From the NCBI RefSeq assembly GCF_001277215.2, contig NZ_CP013940.1:1054001-1118000 (forward strand): a stretch of 64,000 nt of DNA, given 5' to 3'. A model generated the notes under the pieces. That model had not been told where the DNA came from and did no database searches. It saw only the letters and a list, made by a program, of their open reading frames with translations. Below are positions 1 to 10,673 of the stretch, in pieces. The stretch's first letter is position 1; the number at the start of each line of letters is the position of its first letter. Position numbers and translations under genes: made by a program. This DNA is from Cronobacter malonaticus LMG 23826. GTDB lineage: Bacteria > Pseudomonadota > Gammaproteobacteria > Enterobacterales > Enterobacteriaceae.

Positions 1-762
1 CTAGCGCCAGCTGGCGTGTTTACCGCGATAGCAATCCACCCACATCGCCGTTGCGCCGCAGACCGCGACGGGCATGATCGCAAGATTCAGTACCGGCACC
101 AGCGTAAAAAGGCTGACCAGCGCGCCGAACTGCATATTTAAGCTCTTACGTTCGCGCAGCGCCGCGCGCATGGTTTTAAACGGCACTTTATGGTTGTCGA
201 AGGGGTAATCGCAGTACTGGATTGAGAGCATCCAGGCGCTGAAGAGAAACCACAGCACGGGCGCGACGGTCTGGCCGATACCCGGAATAAAATAGAGCAG
301 CAACAGCACCAGCGCGCGGGGCAGATACCAGGCGAGCTTTTGCCATTCGCGCTTCATAATGCGCGGTAAATCTTTCATGATGCCGAAAACACCCGTATCC
401 GGCGGCGTGGCGCCGGTGAGGCGTGCCTCGAGTTGTTCGGCCAGCAGGCCGTTAAACGGCGCGGCTATCCAGTTGGCCACCGTCGAAAAGAAATAGCCGA
501 AAACAAGCACGATGGAGATAACCGCAAGGGGCCAGAGCAGATAGTTGAGCCATTGCAGCCAGTCTGGTACATGGGACATCAGTTGCGGTATCCAGTTATC
601 AAGGCGGGTAAACAGCCACCAGAACGCGCCGCCCATCAGCAGGAAATTGACCAGCAGAGGAAGGATAACGAAGCGCCGAATGCCGGGCTGGCTTATAAGC
701 CTGAAGCCCTCTGAAAGGTAGAACAGACCGCTGCGCGAACCCGCGCCTGTGTTTGAAACCAT
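1..762 (-). CDS. cysZ: CysZ, inner-membrane sulfate transporter
   Basis: Inner-membrane protein for sulfate uptake that feeds cysteine synthesis. The 253-residue product matches what I know of E. coli CysZ almost throughout, including [14 protein letters not shown] near the N-terminus, [20 protein letters not shown] in the middle and [15 protein letters not shown] late. Hydrophobic segments lie at about residues 28-50, 65-90, 145-170 and 205-235. The start is the ATG at 762 (MVSNTGAG); the open frame runs further upstream, but that extension is unlike the family. The stop codon occupies the first three bases of the window, so the gene is complete. It is divergent from zipA, as in E. coli. Confidence 0.95.
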   Translation of the reverse strand: MVSNTGAGSRSGLFYLSEGFRLISQPGIRRFVILPLLVNFLLMGGAFWWLFTRLDNWIPQLMSHVPDWLQWLNYLLWPLAVISIVLVFGYFFSTVANWIAAPFNGLLAEQLEARLTGATPPDTGVFGIMKDLPRIMKREWQKLAWYLPRALVLLLLYFIPGIGQTVAPVLWFLFSAWMLSIQYCDYPFDNHKVPFKTMRAALRERKSLNMQFGALVSLFTLVPVLNLAIMPVAVCGATAMWVDCYRGKHASWR

Positions 763-992
763 AGTTCCGCAAAGCTCCTTATTAGCCTCCCCGAACCGGG
801 GCCTGGTTATCTTAACCGAGAGGGAAATTTGCGCCACCCGAGAAATGGTCGAAAAAACAGCAAAAAGCACGATTTCTTTCATCTTTCTGTCCGGAAAACC
901 GAGCGCGCACTTGCACTTGCCGTAATGGGCAAATACTCTTAGTGAGTAAATGTTTGCCGTCATGGCAAGGTGTTAGAACAACAGAGAATATA

Positions 993-1961
993 ATGATGCA
1001 GGATTTGCGTCTGATATTAATCATTGTTGGCGCGATCGCCATAATCGCCTTACTGGTGCACGGTCTGTGGACCAGCCGTAAGGAGCGTTCTTCTATGTTC
1101 CGCGATCGTCCGATGAAGCGCATGAAATCGAAGCGCGATGAGGATGACGACGAAGATGACGTCGACGAGCCGGATGACGACGGCGTTGGCGAAGTTCGCG
1201 TGCGCCGCAGCGCGCCGGTACCGGAAAGCGCGCCTGTTCGCCAGCCTCAGCACAACTATCAGCCGCCTTACGCGCCTTCTCAGCCGCGTCAGCCTGTTCG
1301 CGAGCCGGTAGAGCCGGAGCCAGAAGTGGCTTACAGAGAAGCTCCGCAAGCGCCCCTGCATCAGCCGCATCAGCCGCAACAGCCGCAGCCTGTTCGCCAG
1401 ACCGCGCCGCAACCCCAGCAGCCCGCACCGGCACAGCCTGCCATGCATCAACCCGCGCCGCAGCCAGTGGCCGAGCCTGCACCGCAGCCAGAGCCGGTTT
1501 CCGAACCCGCGCCCGCGAGCGCACCGGAAAAACCGCAGCCGAAAGAAACCGTGATTATCATGAACGTTGCGGCTCACGCAGGCAGCCAGCTCAATGGTGA
1601 TGTGCTGTTTAATAGCATCCAGCAGGCCGGTTTTAAATTTGGCGACATGAATATTTTCCATCGTCACCTGAGCCCGGACGGCAGCGGCCCTGTGCTGTTC
1701 AGCCTGGCCAATATGGTTAAGCCTGGTTCGTTTGATCCAGAAACCATGACTGATTTCACCACGCCGGGCATCACCATTTTCATGCAGGTGCCGGGCTTTG
1801 GCGATGAACTGCAAAACTTCAAACTGATGCTGCAGTCGGCGCAGCATATCGCCGATGAAGTCGGCGGCGTGGTGCTGGACGATCAGCGCCGTATGATGAC
1901 GCCGCAGAAGCTACGTGAATATCAGGACAGAATTCGCGATGTGAAAGAGGCGAATGGCTAA
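993..1961 (+). CDS. zipA: ZipA, FtsZ-anchoring division protein
   Basis: Essential divisome protein that ties FtsZ polymers to the inner membrane. It has a short periplasmic N-terminus, one membrane helix (about residues 6-27), a charged stretch rich in Asp/Glu/Arg (30-75), a long Pro/Gln linker with repeated QPQQP-like runs (75-190), and a C-terminal FtsZ-binding domain from about 195 ([17 protein letters not shown] to [18 protein letters not shown]). The product is 322 residues from the first of two adjacent ATGs (993 and 996), the same MMQDLRLIL start as E. coli ZipA. The linker is low-complexity, and this explains the long opposite-strand open frames across it. Confidence 0.96.
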   Translation: MMQDLRLILIIVGAIAIIALLVHGLWTSRKERSSMFRDRPMKRMKSKRDEDDDEDDVDEPDDDGVGEVRVRRSAPVPESAPVRQPQHNYQPPYAPSQPRQPVREPVEPEPEVAYREAPQAPLHQPHQPQQPQPVRQTAPQPQQPAPAQPAMHQPAPQPVAEPAPQPEPVSEPAPASAPEKPQPKETVIIMNVAAHAGSQLNGDVLFNSIQQAGFKFGDMNIFHRHLSPDGSGPVLFSLANMVKPGSFDPETMTDFTTPGITIFMQVPGFGDELQNFKLMLQSAQHIADEVGGVVLDDQRRMMTPQKLREYQDRIRDVKEANG

Positions 1962-1985
1962 CCGCCCGCCGTTAAGTTTTCTCCC

Positions 1986-2012
1986 ATAACCCCCGCCTGT
2001 CGGGGGTTTTTT
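1986..2012 (+). terminator. Intrinsic terminator after zipA
   Basis: A CCCCCG stem, CCTGT loop and CGGGGG stem are followed by six T residues, 25 bases after the zipA stop and just before ligA. Confidence 0.85.
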
Positions 2013-2020
2013 ATCATTGA

Positions 2021-4048
<2,028 letters not shown>

Positions 4049-4049
4049 T

Positions 4050-4265
4050 ATGGAAAAAGAGCAACTCATCGCTATCGCTAATACGGAAATGCCGTTTGGT
4101 AAATACAAAGGTCGTCGGCTTATCGACTTACCCGAAGAGTATCTGTTGTGGTTCGCCCGCAAGGATGAATTTCCCGCCGGGAAACTTGGCGAGCTGATGG
4201 CGGTGACGCTGCTTATCAAATCCGAAGGGTTGGGCCATCTGGTTCAGCCGCTGAAAAAGCCCTGA
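4050..4265 (+). CDS. ypeB: YpeB, DUF3820 family protein
   Basis: Small conserved protein of unknown function (71 residues, DUF3820). It matches E. coli YpeB closely, including MPFGKYKGRRLIDLPEEYL and the C-terminal LVQPLKKP. The ATG at 4050 directly follows the ligA stop and a GTGAG ribosome site inside ligA, so the two genes are probably co-transcribed. The family's GKYKGR/LPEEYL core is shared with small domains found beside some exonucleases, but no role is shown here. Confidence 0.92.
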   Translation: MEKEQLIAIANTEMPFGKYKGRRLIDLPEEYLLWFARKDEFPAGKLGELMAVTLLIKSEGLGHLVQPLKKP

Positions 4266-4270
4266 AAAAA

Positions 4271-4297
4271 ACGGCGCGAACCTCGCGCCGTGATTTT
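4271..4297 (+). terminator. Intrinsic terminator after ypeB
   Basis: Perfect inverted repeat ACGGCGCGA / TCGCGCCGT with a three-base loop and a following GATTTTT run. It ends the ligA-ypeB unit. Confidence 0.85.
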
Positions 4298-4347
4298 TCC
4301 TGCCATTTCACCATGGCCCTGTTACCGGCCGGTGAGAACGTTTTTTC

Positions 4348-4680
4348 TTATACGTAGATATCAATCTGATGGTCGCCGGAAGCCTGCTTCACGGCTTCCA
4401 CCTGCTTGCTTTCCTGTTTTTTCTGCGCCTGTTCAGCCTGCTCACGCTGTAACTGAGCCAGCTGTGCCTGCAACATTTTGATCTGGTTCTGAATAAGCTG
4501 CTGCTGTTTCTGCTTCTCTTCCGCGCTGCCTTCGCTGGTCGCGAGATCTTTAAGCTTGGTTGTGAGCTTAGTGATCTGCTGGGTCAGGCGGGCGATCTGC
4601 GACGCGATATCATTGCCGGTGGGCGCGCTGCTGCTGCTCGTCTGTACTGACGGGGTTGAAGCAGTAATGGTAGTCGACAT
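4348..4680 (-). CDS. FlxA-like coiled-coil protein
   Basis: A 110-residue protein: a Ser/Thr-rich N-terminal 25 residues, then a long heptad-type Gln/Lys/Leu region (about residues 26-95, with ARLTQQITKLTTKLKDL and QNQIKMLQAQLAQLQREQ) that should form a coiled coil. The pattern fits the FlxA-like family, whose E. coli namesake is expressed with flagellar genes; no biochemical role is known. Two ATGs are adjacent. The AGGAG site lies 3 bases before the first and 6 before the second, so the second (4680) is the likelier start. Confidence 0.75.
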   Translation of the reverse strand: MSTTITASTPSVQTSSSSAPTGNDIASQIARLTQQITKLTTKLKDLATSEGSAEEKQKQQQLIQNQIKMLQAQLAQLQREQAEQAQKKQESKQVEAVKQASGDHQIDIYV

Positions 4681-4822
4681 CATGTTCTCCTTTGTTATAG
4701 GCCTGGAAAAGGTATCGGCACCGGAACGGGAAAACTGAGTGTTTAATGAAGAAATCGCGGATTAAAGCGAAGCGGGGCGGGTGAATACGGGAAGAACGTG
4801 AGCGATGAGGATAACGCGCATA

Positions 4823-4873
4823 GCAAAAAGGCGCCTTTAGGGCGCCTTTTTACATTGGTGGGTCGTGCAGGAT
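4823..4873 (-). repeat. Imperfect copy of tRNA-Lys 3' end plus terminator
   Basis: These 51 bases repeat 4985-5035 with only two differences. The unit holds the last 20 or so bases of the tRNA-Lys gene (including CCA) and its hairpin terminator. Both differences fall on opposite sides of the hairpin stem (GGCGCC here, GGCACC/GGTGCC in the original) and keep the pairing. No full second tRNA is present; the intervening 110 bases only faintly resemble tRNA sequence (GGTTCGAATC at about 4957-4966). The arrangement recalls the tyrT tandem repeats of E. coli. Confidence 0.85.
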
Positions 4874-4984
4874 GACTCGCTTCGCTCGCCCTTCGGGCCG
4901 TCGCCGCAAGCGGCTCCGTTGTCTCGCCATAAATGGCTCGACTCAAACCTGCAGCAGGTTCGAATCTTTCTTACGTTCAGATAA

Positions 4985-5013
4985 GCAAAAAGGCACCTTT
5001 AGGGTGCCTTTTT
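4985..5013 (-). terminator. Terminator of the tRNA-Lys/Val operon
   Basis: Hairpin GGCACC/GGTGCC flanked by A5 and T5 runs, five bases past the CCA end of tRNA-Lys on the leftward strand. A second, covarying copy follows 160 bases further on. Confidence 0.85.
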
Positions 5014-5017
5014 ACAT

Positions 5018-5093
5018 TGGTGGGTCGTGCAGGATTCGAACCTGCGACCAATTGATTAAAAGTCAACTGCTCTACCAACTGAGCTAACGACCC
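5018..5093 (-). tRNA. lysV: tRNA-Lys (UUU)
   Basis: 76-base tRNA read on the minus strand: GGGTCG acceptor, TAGCTCAGTTGG D-arm, anticodon TTT in GACTTTTAATC, GGTTCGAATC T-arm and encoded CCA. It is last in a leftward cluster with three tRNA-Val genes, matching the E. coli valU-valX-valY-lysV operon. Confidence 0.97.
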
Positions 5094-5097
5094 GAAG

Positions 5098-5173
5098 TGG
5101 TGGGTGATGACGGGATCGAACCGCCGACCCCCTCCTTGTAAGGGAGGTGCTCTCCCAGCTGAGCTAATCACCC
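5098..5173 (-). tRNA. valY: tRNA-Val (UAC), copy 3
   Basis: 76-base tRNA on the minus strand with GGGTGA acceptor, anticodon TAC within CCTTACAAGG, GGTTCGATCC T-arm and encoded CCA. It looks identical to the two upstream copies. The symbol within the val set is assigned by position only. Confidence 0.96.
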
Positions 5174-5221
5174 ACTTCAGTACTTCTGTTACTAATGACA
5201 AGAAATTCGCTGGCGAGAAAG

Positions 5222-5297
5222 TGGTGGGTGATGACGGGATCGAACCGCCGACCCCCTCCTTGTAAGGGAGGTGCTCTCCCAGCTGAGCTAATCACCC
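5222..5297 (-). tRNA. valX: tRNA-Val (UAC), copy 2
   Basis: Same 76-base tRNA-Val sequence as the copies at 5098 and 5338; encoded CCA. Spacers between the copies are unrelated, so only the mature tRNA is conserved. Confidence 0.96.
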
Positions 5298-5337
5298 ACT
5301 TCTCATTTCTTATCTACACTGCGGGAACCACGTTAAG

Positions 5338-5413
5338 TGGTGGGTGATGACGGGATCGAACCGCCGACCCCCTCCTTGTAAGGGAGGTGCTCTCCCAGCT
5401 GAGCTAATCACCC
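5338..5413 (-). tRNA. valU: tRNA-Val (UAC), copy 1
   Basis: First gene of the leftward tRNA cluster; 76 bases, anticodon TAC, encoded CCA. The operon promoter must lie between here and gltX (5414-5673). That gap holds no other gene that I can support. Confidence 0.96.
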
Positions 5414-5673
5414 CCGCTGTGTGGAGTCGCATTATAGGGAGAGTTGAAAATGAGTCAACGCCTTTTCCAAAGTTTTTGTTTGTTCGTCGTAAAATTAGAC
5501 AGTGCGCTGGTTTTCTGGTCGTTAAGGTATGATTTATCAACAGATAACGCCTGAAAAGAACGGGCGAAAGGTATCAACATTGAGGAATCAGCGCAGGGTG
5601 GTAGAATATTGCCCACTTTGTCACTCCCTGGCATGTGCCGCTTAATGGCATTGTTTAACACTAAGGCCAATCA

Positions 5674-7089
5674 ATGAAAATCAAAACCCGCTTCGCGCCA
5701 AGCCCGACCGGCTATCTGCACGTCGGTGGCGCCCGTACCGCTCTTTATTCCTGGCTTTTCGCCCGCAATCAGGGTGGCGAATTTGTGCTGCGTATTGAAG
5801 ACACCGATCTTGAGCGCTCCACGCCGGAAGCCATCGAAGCCATTATGGATGGGATGAACTGGCTGAGCCTGGAGTGGGATGAAGGCCCGTATTTCCAGAC
5901 CAAACGCTTCGATCGCTACAACGCGGTGATTGATGAAATGCTGGCGGCGGGTACGGCATATAAATGCTATTGCTCGAAAGAGCGTCTGGAAGCGCTGCGC
6001 GAAGAGCAGATGGCGAAGGGCGAAAAGCCGCGTTATGACGGCCGTTGCCGCCACAGCCATGAGCATCATGCTGACGATGAGCCTTGCGTCGTGCGTTTTG
6101 CGAACCCGCAGGATGGTTCTGTCGTGTTTGACGATCAGATCCGCGGCCCGATTGAATTCAGCAACCTGGAACTTGACGACCTGATCATTCGTCGTACTGA
6201 TGGCTCCCCGACCTATAACTTCTGTGTGGTGGTGGACGACTGGGATATGGAAATCACGCACGTGATCCGTGGTGAAGACCATATCAACAACACGCCGCGT
6301 CAGATCAACATCCTGAAAGCGCTGGGCGCGCCGGTGCCGCTGTACGCGCACGTCTCCATGATCAATGGCGATGACGGTAAAAAGCTCTCCAAACGTCACG
6401 GCGCGGTGAGCGTCATGCAGTATCGCGACGACGGCTATCTGCCGGAAGCGCTGCTGAACTATCTGGTGCGTCTGGGCTGGTCTCACGGCGATCAGGAGAT
6501 CTTCTCGCGTGAAGAGATGATTAAATTCTTCGCGCTTGATGCGGTCAGCAAATCGGCGAGCGCGTTCAACACCGATAAACTGCTGTGGCTGAACCACCAC
6601 TACATTAATACGCTGGCACCGGAGTATGTGGCGACGCACCTGCAGTGGCATATCGAGCAGGAAAATATCGATACCCGCAACGGCCCGCAGCTGGCGGAGC
6701 TGGTGAAACTGCTGGGCGAGCGCTGCAAAACCCTTAAAGAGATGGCGCAGACCTGCCGCTATTTCTACGAAGATTTCAGCGAGTTTGACGCCGACGCGGC
6801 GAAAAAACATCTGCGCCCGGTGGCGCGCCAGCCGCTGGAAGTGGTGCGCGATAAACTCGCCGCCCTGACCGACTGGACTGCCGAAAACGTGCATCACGCG
6901 ATTCAGGCGACCGCCGATGAGCTGGAAGTGGGCATGGGTAAAGTGGGTATGCCGCTGCGCGTCGCGGTGACCGGGGCAGGGCAGTCGCCAGGCCTGGACG
7001 TCACCGTTCACGCGATTGGTAAATCCCGAAGCGTGGAGCGTATCAACAAAGCGCTGGCGTTTATCGCCGAGCGTGAAAACCAGCAGTAA
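5674..7089 (+). CDS. gltX: Glutamyl-tRNA synthetase GltX
   Basis: Class I aminoacyl-tRNA synthetase that charges tRNA-Glu. 471 residues, the same length as E. coli GltX. The HIGH-type signature is at residues 9-21 ([13 protein letters not shown]), a cysteine/histidine zinc cluster at about 98-127 (CYC...CRHSH), and the KMSKS equivalent KLSKRHG near 237. The C-terminal half is the helical anticodon-binding domain. The gene sits divergent from the tRNA-Val cluster, as in E. coli. Confidence 0.97.
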   Translation: MKIKTRFAPSPTGYLHVGGARTALYSWLFARNQGGEFVLRIEDTDLERSTPEAIEAIMDGMNWLSLEWDEGPYFQTKRFDRYNAVIDEMLAAGTAYKCYCSKERLEALREEQMAKGEKPRYDGRCRHSHEHHADDEPCVVRFANPQDGSVVFDDQIRGPIEFSNLELDDLIIRRTDGSPTYNFCVVVDDWDMEITHVIRGEDHINNTPRQINILKALGAPVPLYAHVSMINGDDGKKLSKRHGAVSVMQYRDDGYLPEALLNYLVRLGWSHGDQEIFSREEMIKFFALDAVSKSASAFNTDKLLWLNHHYINTLAPEYVATHLQWHIEQENIDTRNGPQLAELVKLLGERCKTLKEMAQTCRYFYEDFSEFDADAAKKHLRPVARQPLEVVRDKLAALTDWTAENVHHAIQATADELEVGMGKVGMPLRVAVTGAGQSPGLDVTVHAIGKSRSVERINKALAFIAERENQQ

Positions 7090-7093
7090 TAAA

Positions 7094-7120
7094 AAAGCCG
7101 GCGCAAGCCGGCTTTATTTT
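7094..7120. terminator. Terminator between gltX and the DUF1323 pair
   Basis: AAAGCCGGC / GCCGGCTTT inverted repeat with GCAA loop and T-rich flank on the right. It lies between convergent genes and overlaps the end of the leftward one, so it may serve both. Confidence 0.8.
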
Positions 7121-7503
7121 TCCTCGCGAAGACCAAGCCTTTTCACCAGACCCGCCGTACCTTCTTCGTTAATCAGTTCACTAAGACGTGCCTGCTCCTG
7201 CGGATCCAGCATTTCCAGCGTGCGGATAAACTGCGCCATCATTTCGTTATCCCAGGTCACATAAGGCACATCGTTCTCTTCGACACGGCTGTAAAGGTGC
7301 GCGGAATAGCGCAGCTTATCGGTGGAAAGAAAATAGTCATACACCTGCTGCGTGATAAGGATCAACAGCGCGCCGCCTTTGCGTCCTTTCAGCGGAATGC
7401 GCTTCCAGCCATATTTTCGCGCCCAGCCGCTGATGGTCTGGGCGGTGTATCCCGACAGCTCGCCCAGCTCTCCCGCTGTCATCCAGCGTGTAAATCGGTT
7501 CAT
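7114..7503 (-). CDS. yfeD: DUF1323 helix-turn-helix protein, YfeD-like
   Basis: 129 residues. The N-terminal 45 residues form a helix-turn-helix (MTAGELGELSGYTAQTISGW) of the DUF1323 type, followed by a basic GRKGGALLILI strand region and a C-terminal helical tail (EEGTAGLVKRLGL). The adjacent gene has the same layout, so the two are paralogs in tandem as yfeC and yfeD are in E. coli. The likely role is DNA binding; targets are unknown. The stop of yfeC and the start of this gene are only three bases apart, which indicates one transcript. Confidence 0.75.
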   Translation of the reverse strand: MNRFTRWMTAGELGELSGYTAQTISGWARKYGWKRIPLKGRKGGALLILITQQVYDYFLSTDKLRYSAHLYSRVEENDVPYVTWDNEMMAQFIRTLEMLDPQEQARLSELINEEGTAGLVKRLGLREEK

Positions 7504-7506
7504 GAC

Positions 7507-7866
7507 TTAATCCGTATGGCGAATATCCAGACGCTGCAACAGGCCAGCAATGCCTTCGCGCAGCAGTAATGAGGTCAGCTGCTTTTGCTCTGATTGGCTC
7601 ATCTCTTTCAGGGAGTTCAGCAGCAGATTCTCCAGCGGCGCATCGACAGAGGCCGTATAAGGGGCCACGTTGTCAGAGACGCGGCGGGCGCTGCGGATAA
7701 ATGTCAGCACTGCTTCATCAACATGAATCACGCGCGCTTTACCACCCTGCACGCCAGGCTTGGGCGATGTATGCCAGCCTTCTCTTCGCACCCACTTATT
7801 GATCGTCTGGCGGCTGTATCCGGTGTAGTGCGCCAGCTCGTCCGGGGTCATTCGATCCTTGACCAT
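7507..7866 (-). CDS. yfeC: DUF1323 helix-turn-helix protein YfeC
   Basis: 119 residues, the same length as I recall for E. coli YfeC, and very similar (MTPDELAHYTGYSRQTINKW; KPGVQGGKAR; SLLLREGIAGLLQRL). The N-terminal helix-turn-helix suggests a small transcription factor. It is first in a two-gene leftward unit with the yfeD-like gene. Confidence 0.85.
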   Translation of the reverse strand: MVKDRMTPDELAHYTGYSRQTINKWVRREGWHTSPKPGVQGGKARVIHVDEAVLTFIRSARRVSDNVAPYTASVDAPLENLLLNSLKEMSQSEQKQLTSLLLREGIAGLLQRLDIRHTD

Positions 7867-8024
7867 GACTAATCCTTACGAAATGTAAACCTGTTAGTGG
7901 CTAATCGTACAAGAACACAGTACAGGAAACTGTGACGGGAATAACTAGCGTATCGGGAGGACGGGGTTTTTGGAACCTTTTTGCTGCCTTTTTCGGCACT
8001 TGAAAGGCAAAGATGAATTTGGCG

Positions 8025-8053
8025 TTGACACTGTCCGGTGGAATTCTTATTAT
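8025..8053 (+). promoter_or_regulatory. tRNA-Ala promoter
   Basis: Consensus -35 TTGACA (8025-8030), 17-base spacer, -10 TATTAT (8048-8053), followed by a GC-rich discriminator (CCCGCCCGTC) typical of stringently controlled stable-RNA promoters. It lies about 30 bases before the first tRNA-Ala. Confidence 0.85.
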
Positions 8054-8084
8054 CCCGCCCGTCAACGCGACAAGGTGTTCCGAC

Positions 8085-8160
<76 letters not shown>

Positions 8161-8204
8161 AACCTACATCCCATCAGGTTTGGTCAGTAACACCAGAATC
8201 TCGT

Positions 8205-8280
<76 letters not shown>

Positions 8281-8287
8281 AAATTGA

Positions 8288-8316
8288 AACCCTCGCCTTA
8301 TGGCGGGGGTTTTTGC
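8288..8316 (+). terminator. Terminator after tRNA-Ala pair
   Basis: ACCCTCGCC / GGCGGGGGT hairpin with TTAT loop and a T5 run, seven bases past the second CCA. Confidence 0.85.
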
Positions 8317-8441
8317 TTTTGCAGTTGCCGTATGCTGTTAACCGCTCGTGCTTCACCCTCCGCCATTTTCTTGCCAGCCTCGCGAAAGGTTTTTATCATT
8401 AAAGTCTGTAGAAACGCCGCCATGCCTGTAAGAAGCTTCTT

Positions 8442-10631
8442 ATGAATTATCGTCAGGGTTTGCGTAAGTCAGGCATCGCGTTATTGCTTTGCGTCCTGTT
8501 GTTGCCGCTAGCGCGCCTGTTATCGCCAAAGGCTATTGTCGATGGCGAAGGAATATATTTAACATTTTTACCGCTCAGCCTGACGCTGGCGATGATTTAT
8601 CTTTTCGGCCGCTATGCGCTACTTCCCCTGGCTGTTACTTTTTTATTTTTCTATGGCTGGTTTTTTCCGTTAAATAGCTCACAACTGCTGGCTTTTATTG
8701 CCAGCTTTTTATTACCCGTGATTGCAGCCTGCGCTATTTTTCGGGCGGTAAAAGGCCCGCGCTGGAGATTTGCCATAGCTCGTCACAGCACAGGGTTGCG
8801 GCTGTTTCTGCTTGGTTTGCTGGTACCCTGTCTGATTAAGATTTTGATGATTATCTCTGGGTACTGGTTTGATTATCCTGAAGTTATCGCGTCTTATTTC
8901 GGTGAGAGCACCTCATTTTACAGCATTGTCACCGTCCAGGGGTTAATGGCGGCTTCGGTGATTTTCGTCGATATATTTTATTATCCCGTCCGTATGGCGT
9001 TAAGCCCTGTATTCACCCGCGCGTTATGGCGTCGATGCATTATTCCGCTGCTGGCACCCGAAAAGAAACTGCTGGCCGCAGGCTGGTTTGCTGCGATGTT
9101 CATTCTGCTGACGCTCTTTCTGCTGCCGGTGAAACTCTTTTTAATTTCAATTTATACCCTGCCTGCCATTTTCGTTTTATTCACCAGCGGGATTTTTCTT
9201 ATCGGGCCAGTGCTTATTACGCTGCTCTGGTCGTTTTCCTTATTATTATTGCTGGGCAACACCGATAGCTTTTTACCCACCGAAAAAAACGGTTTTTTAC
9301 TGGCGTTTATGCTGTCTGGCTTTATCGCATTTACGGTTTCAATGCGTTTTATGACGGTCATTTTTAACAAGAATGAATGGATGAAACGGCAGTACCGTAT
9401 GCTCGCATTAACCGACCCGCTCACCCGTCTGCCCAACCTGCGCGCCCTGGAGCGCCACCTGCAAAATGTTTCAGGCGGCGCGCTCTGCTGTCTGCGCGTG
9501 ACCAACCTTGAGTTTCTGAGCCGCCACTACGGCCTGATGATGCGAATCCAGTGCAAAAAAGAGGTGACAACGCTGCTGCTGCCCTGGCTTAACGCAGGCG
9601 AGAAAGTCTTTCAGTTGCCCGACAGCGACCTGCTGATTTATCTGGCTGGCCCGGAGCCGCAGGACAGGCTGCGGCATATGGTGGATCTCCTGAACAGTAA
9701 ACGTATCCAGTGGAACGGCGCGCAGCTCGATCTCGATTATGGCGCCGCCTGGGCGCTGGTGCATCAGGCGCAGGCACCCGATGAGCTATACCGCACCATC
9801 GGGCAACTCAGTTATCTGGCTGAAGTTGCCGGGCCGGGCGAGCCGGTCGTGGCGCTGGAGAGCCGTGGCCCAGGACTTTCCGGGCAAACCAGCGAGCCGG
9901 TGCTGATGCTGCAAAAGGTCAAACAGGCGCTCTCACAGGATGGCGTTACGCTTTTTGCGCAGCCGATACGCAATGCGCAGGGCGAGGGTTATGCAGAGAT
10001 CCTGGCGCGTCTTGAGTGCGATGGCGAGCTTATTATGCCCGCGAAATTTATCCCGCTGATTGCCCGATTCAACCTCAGCGCCCGTTTCGATATGCCGGTG
10101 CTTGAGAAACTCCTGAAGTATCTGCATGCCCACCCGCAAACGCGCCCGGGGGCGCGTTTTTCCGTCAACCTGATGCCCTTAACGCTGGAACAGCAGGGCA
10201 TCGCCCAGCAGGCTATTGCGTTGTTCGAGCGTTATCGGGTGCCGGTCAGCGCGGTGATTCTGGAGGTGACGGAAGAGCAGGCGCTCTCCGGGTCGGAAAA
10301 CACGGTGCAAAACATCGCGCTGTTACAAGCGCGAGGATTTTGCATCGCTATTGATGATTTTGGCACTGGCTACGCCAACTTCGAGCGGCTTAAAAATTTA
10401 CAGGCCGATATTATTAAAATCGACGGCTGTTTTATACGTAACGTGGTGAGTAATACCTTTGACGCGCTGGTGGTGAAGTCGATTTGCGATCTGGCGAAGG
10501 CGCGTTCGCTGACGGTAGTGGCGGAATTCGTTGAAACCACGGCGCAGCGCGATCTGCTCTTCGCGCTTGGGGTGGAATACATTCAGGGCTATCTGCCGGG
10601 GCGGCCAGAACGGCTTGAGCACGAGGCATAA
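8442..10631 (+). CDS. pdeA: PdeA-like c-di-GMP phosphodiesterase (degenerate GGDEF, EAL)
   Basis: 729-residue membrane protein that likely hydrolyses cyclic di-GMP. The N-terminal half (about 1-310) is a multi-helix membrane sensor region (MASE type). A degenerate GGDEF domain follows (about 320-460): LTDPLTRLPN is kept, but the GGDEF signature is replaced by DSDLLIYLAG, so no cyclase activity is expected. The EAL domain (about 490-725) keeps catalytic features: an E-I-L version of EAL (AEILARLE), DDFGTGYANF, KIDGCFIRN and EFVET...QGY. It sits before nupC as yfeA/pdeA does in E. coli. TTATG spacing from the AGCTTC leader gives a weak ribosome site. Confidence 0.85.
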   Translation: MNYRQGLRKSGIALLLCVLLLPLARLLSPKAIVDGEGIYLTFLPLSLTLAMIYLFGRYALLPLAVTFLFFYGWFFPLNSSQLLAFIASFLLPVIAACAIFRAVKGPRWRFAIARHSTGLRLFLLGLLVPCLIKILMIISGYWFDYPEVIASYFGESTSFYSIVTVQGLMAASVIFVDIFYYPVRMALSPVFTRALWRRCIIPLLAPEKKLLAAGWFAAMFILLTLFLLPVKLFLISIYTLPAIFVLFTSGIFLIGPVLITLLWSFSLLLLLGNTDSFLPTEKNGFLLAFMLSGFIAFTVSMRFMTVIFNKNEWMKRQYRMLALTDPLTRLPNLRALERHLQNVSGGALCCLRVTNLEFLSRHYGLMMRIQCKKEVTTLLLPWLNAGEKVFQLPDSDLLIYLAGPEPQDRLRHMVDLLNSKRIQWNGAQLDLDYGAAWALVHQAQAPDELYRTIGQLSYLAEVAGPGEPVVALESRGPGLSGQTSEPVLMLQKVKQALSQDGVTLFAQPIRNAQGEGYAEILARLECDGELIMPAKFIPLIARFNLSARFDMPVLEKLLKYLHAHPQTRPGARFSVNLMPLTLEQQGIAQQAIALFERYRVPVSAVILEVTEEQALSGSENTVQNIALLQARGFCIAIDDFGTGYANFERLKNLQADIIKIDGCFIRNVVSNTFDALVVKSICDLAKARSLTVVAEFVETTAQRDLLFALGVEYIQGYLPGRPERLEHEA

Positions 10632-10633
10632 AA

Positions 10634-10657
10634 AAACCGGGGCTGGCCCCGGTTTTT
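10634..10657. terminator. Bidirectional terminator between pdeA and nupC
   Basis: AAACCGGGGC / GCCCCGGTTT type stem with A6 on one side and T5 on the other, between two convergent genes. Confidence 0.85.
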
Positions 10658-10673
10658 AACGCGTCGTGTTTGA

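Noticed and set aside
1050..1847. Long leftward open frame opposite zipA
   Set aside because: It is the complement of the Pro/Gln-rich zipA linker, which removes stop codons from other frames; no ribosome site or family likeness.
4872..5540. Short open frames over the tRNA cluster, such as those repeating ISSAGRAPPLQGG
   Set aside because: They are translations of the tRNA-Val genes themselves and repeat because the tRNAs do.
5671..7011. 446-codon leftward open frame opposite gltX
   Set aside because: Same shadow effect; gltX covers it and is well supported.
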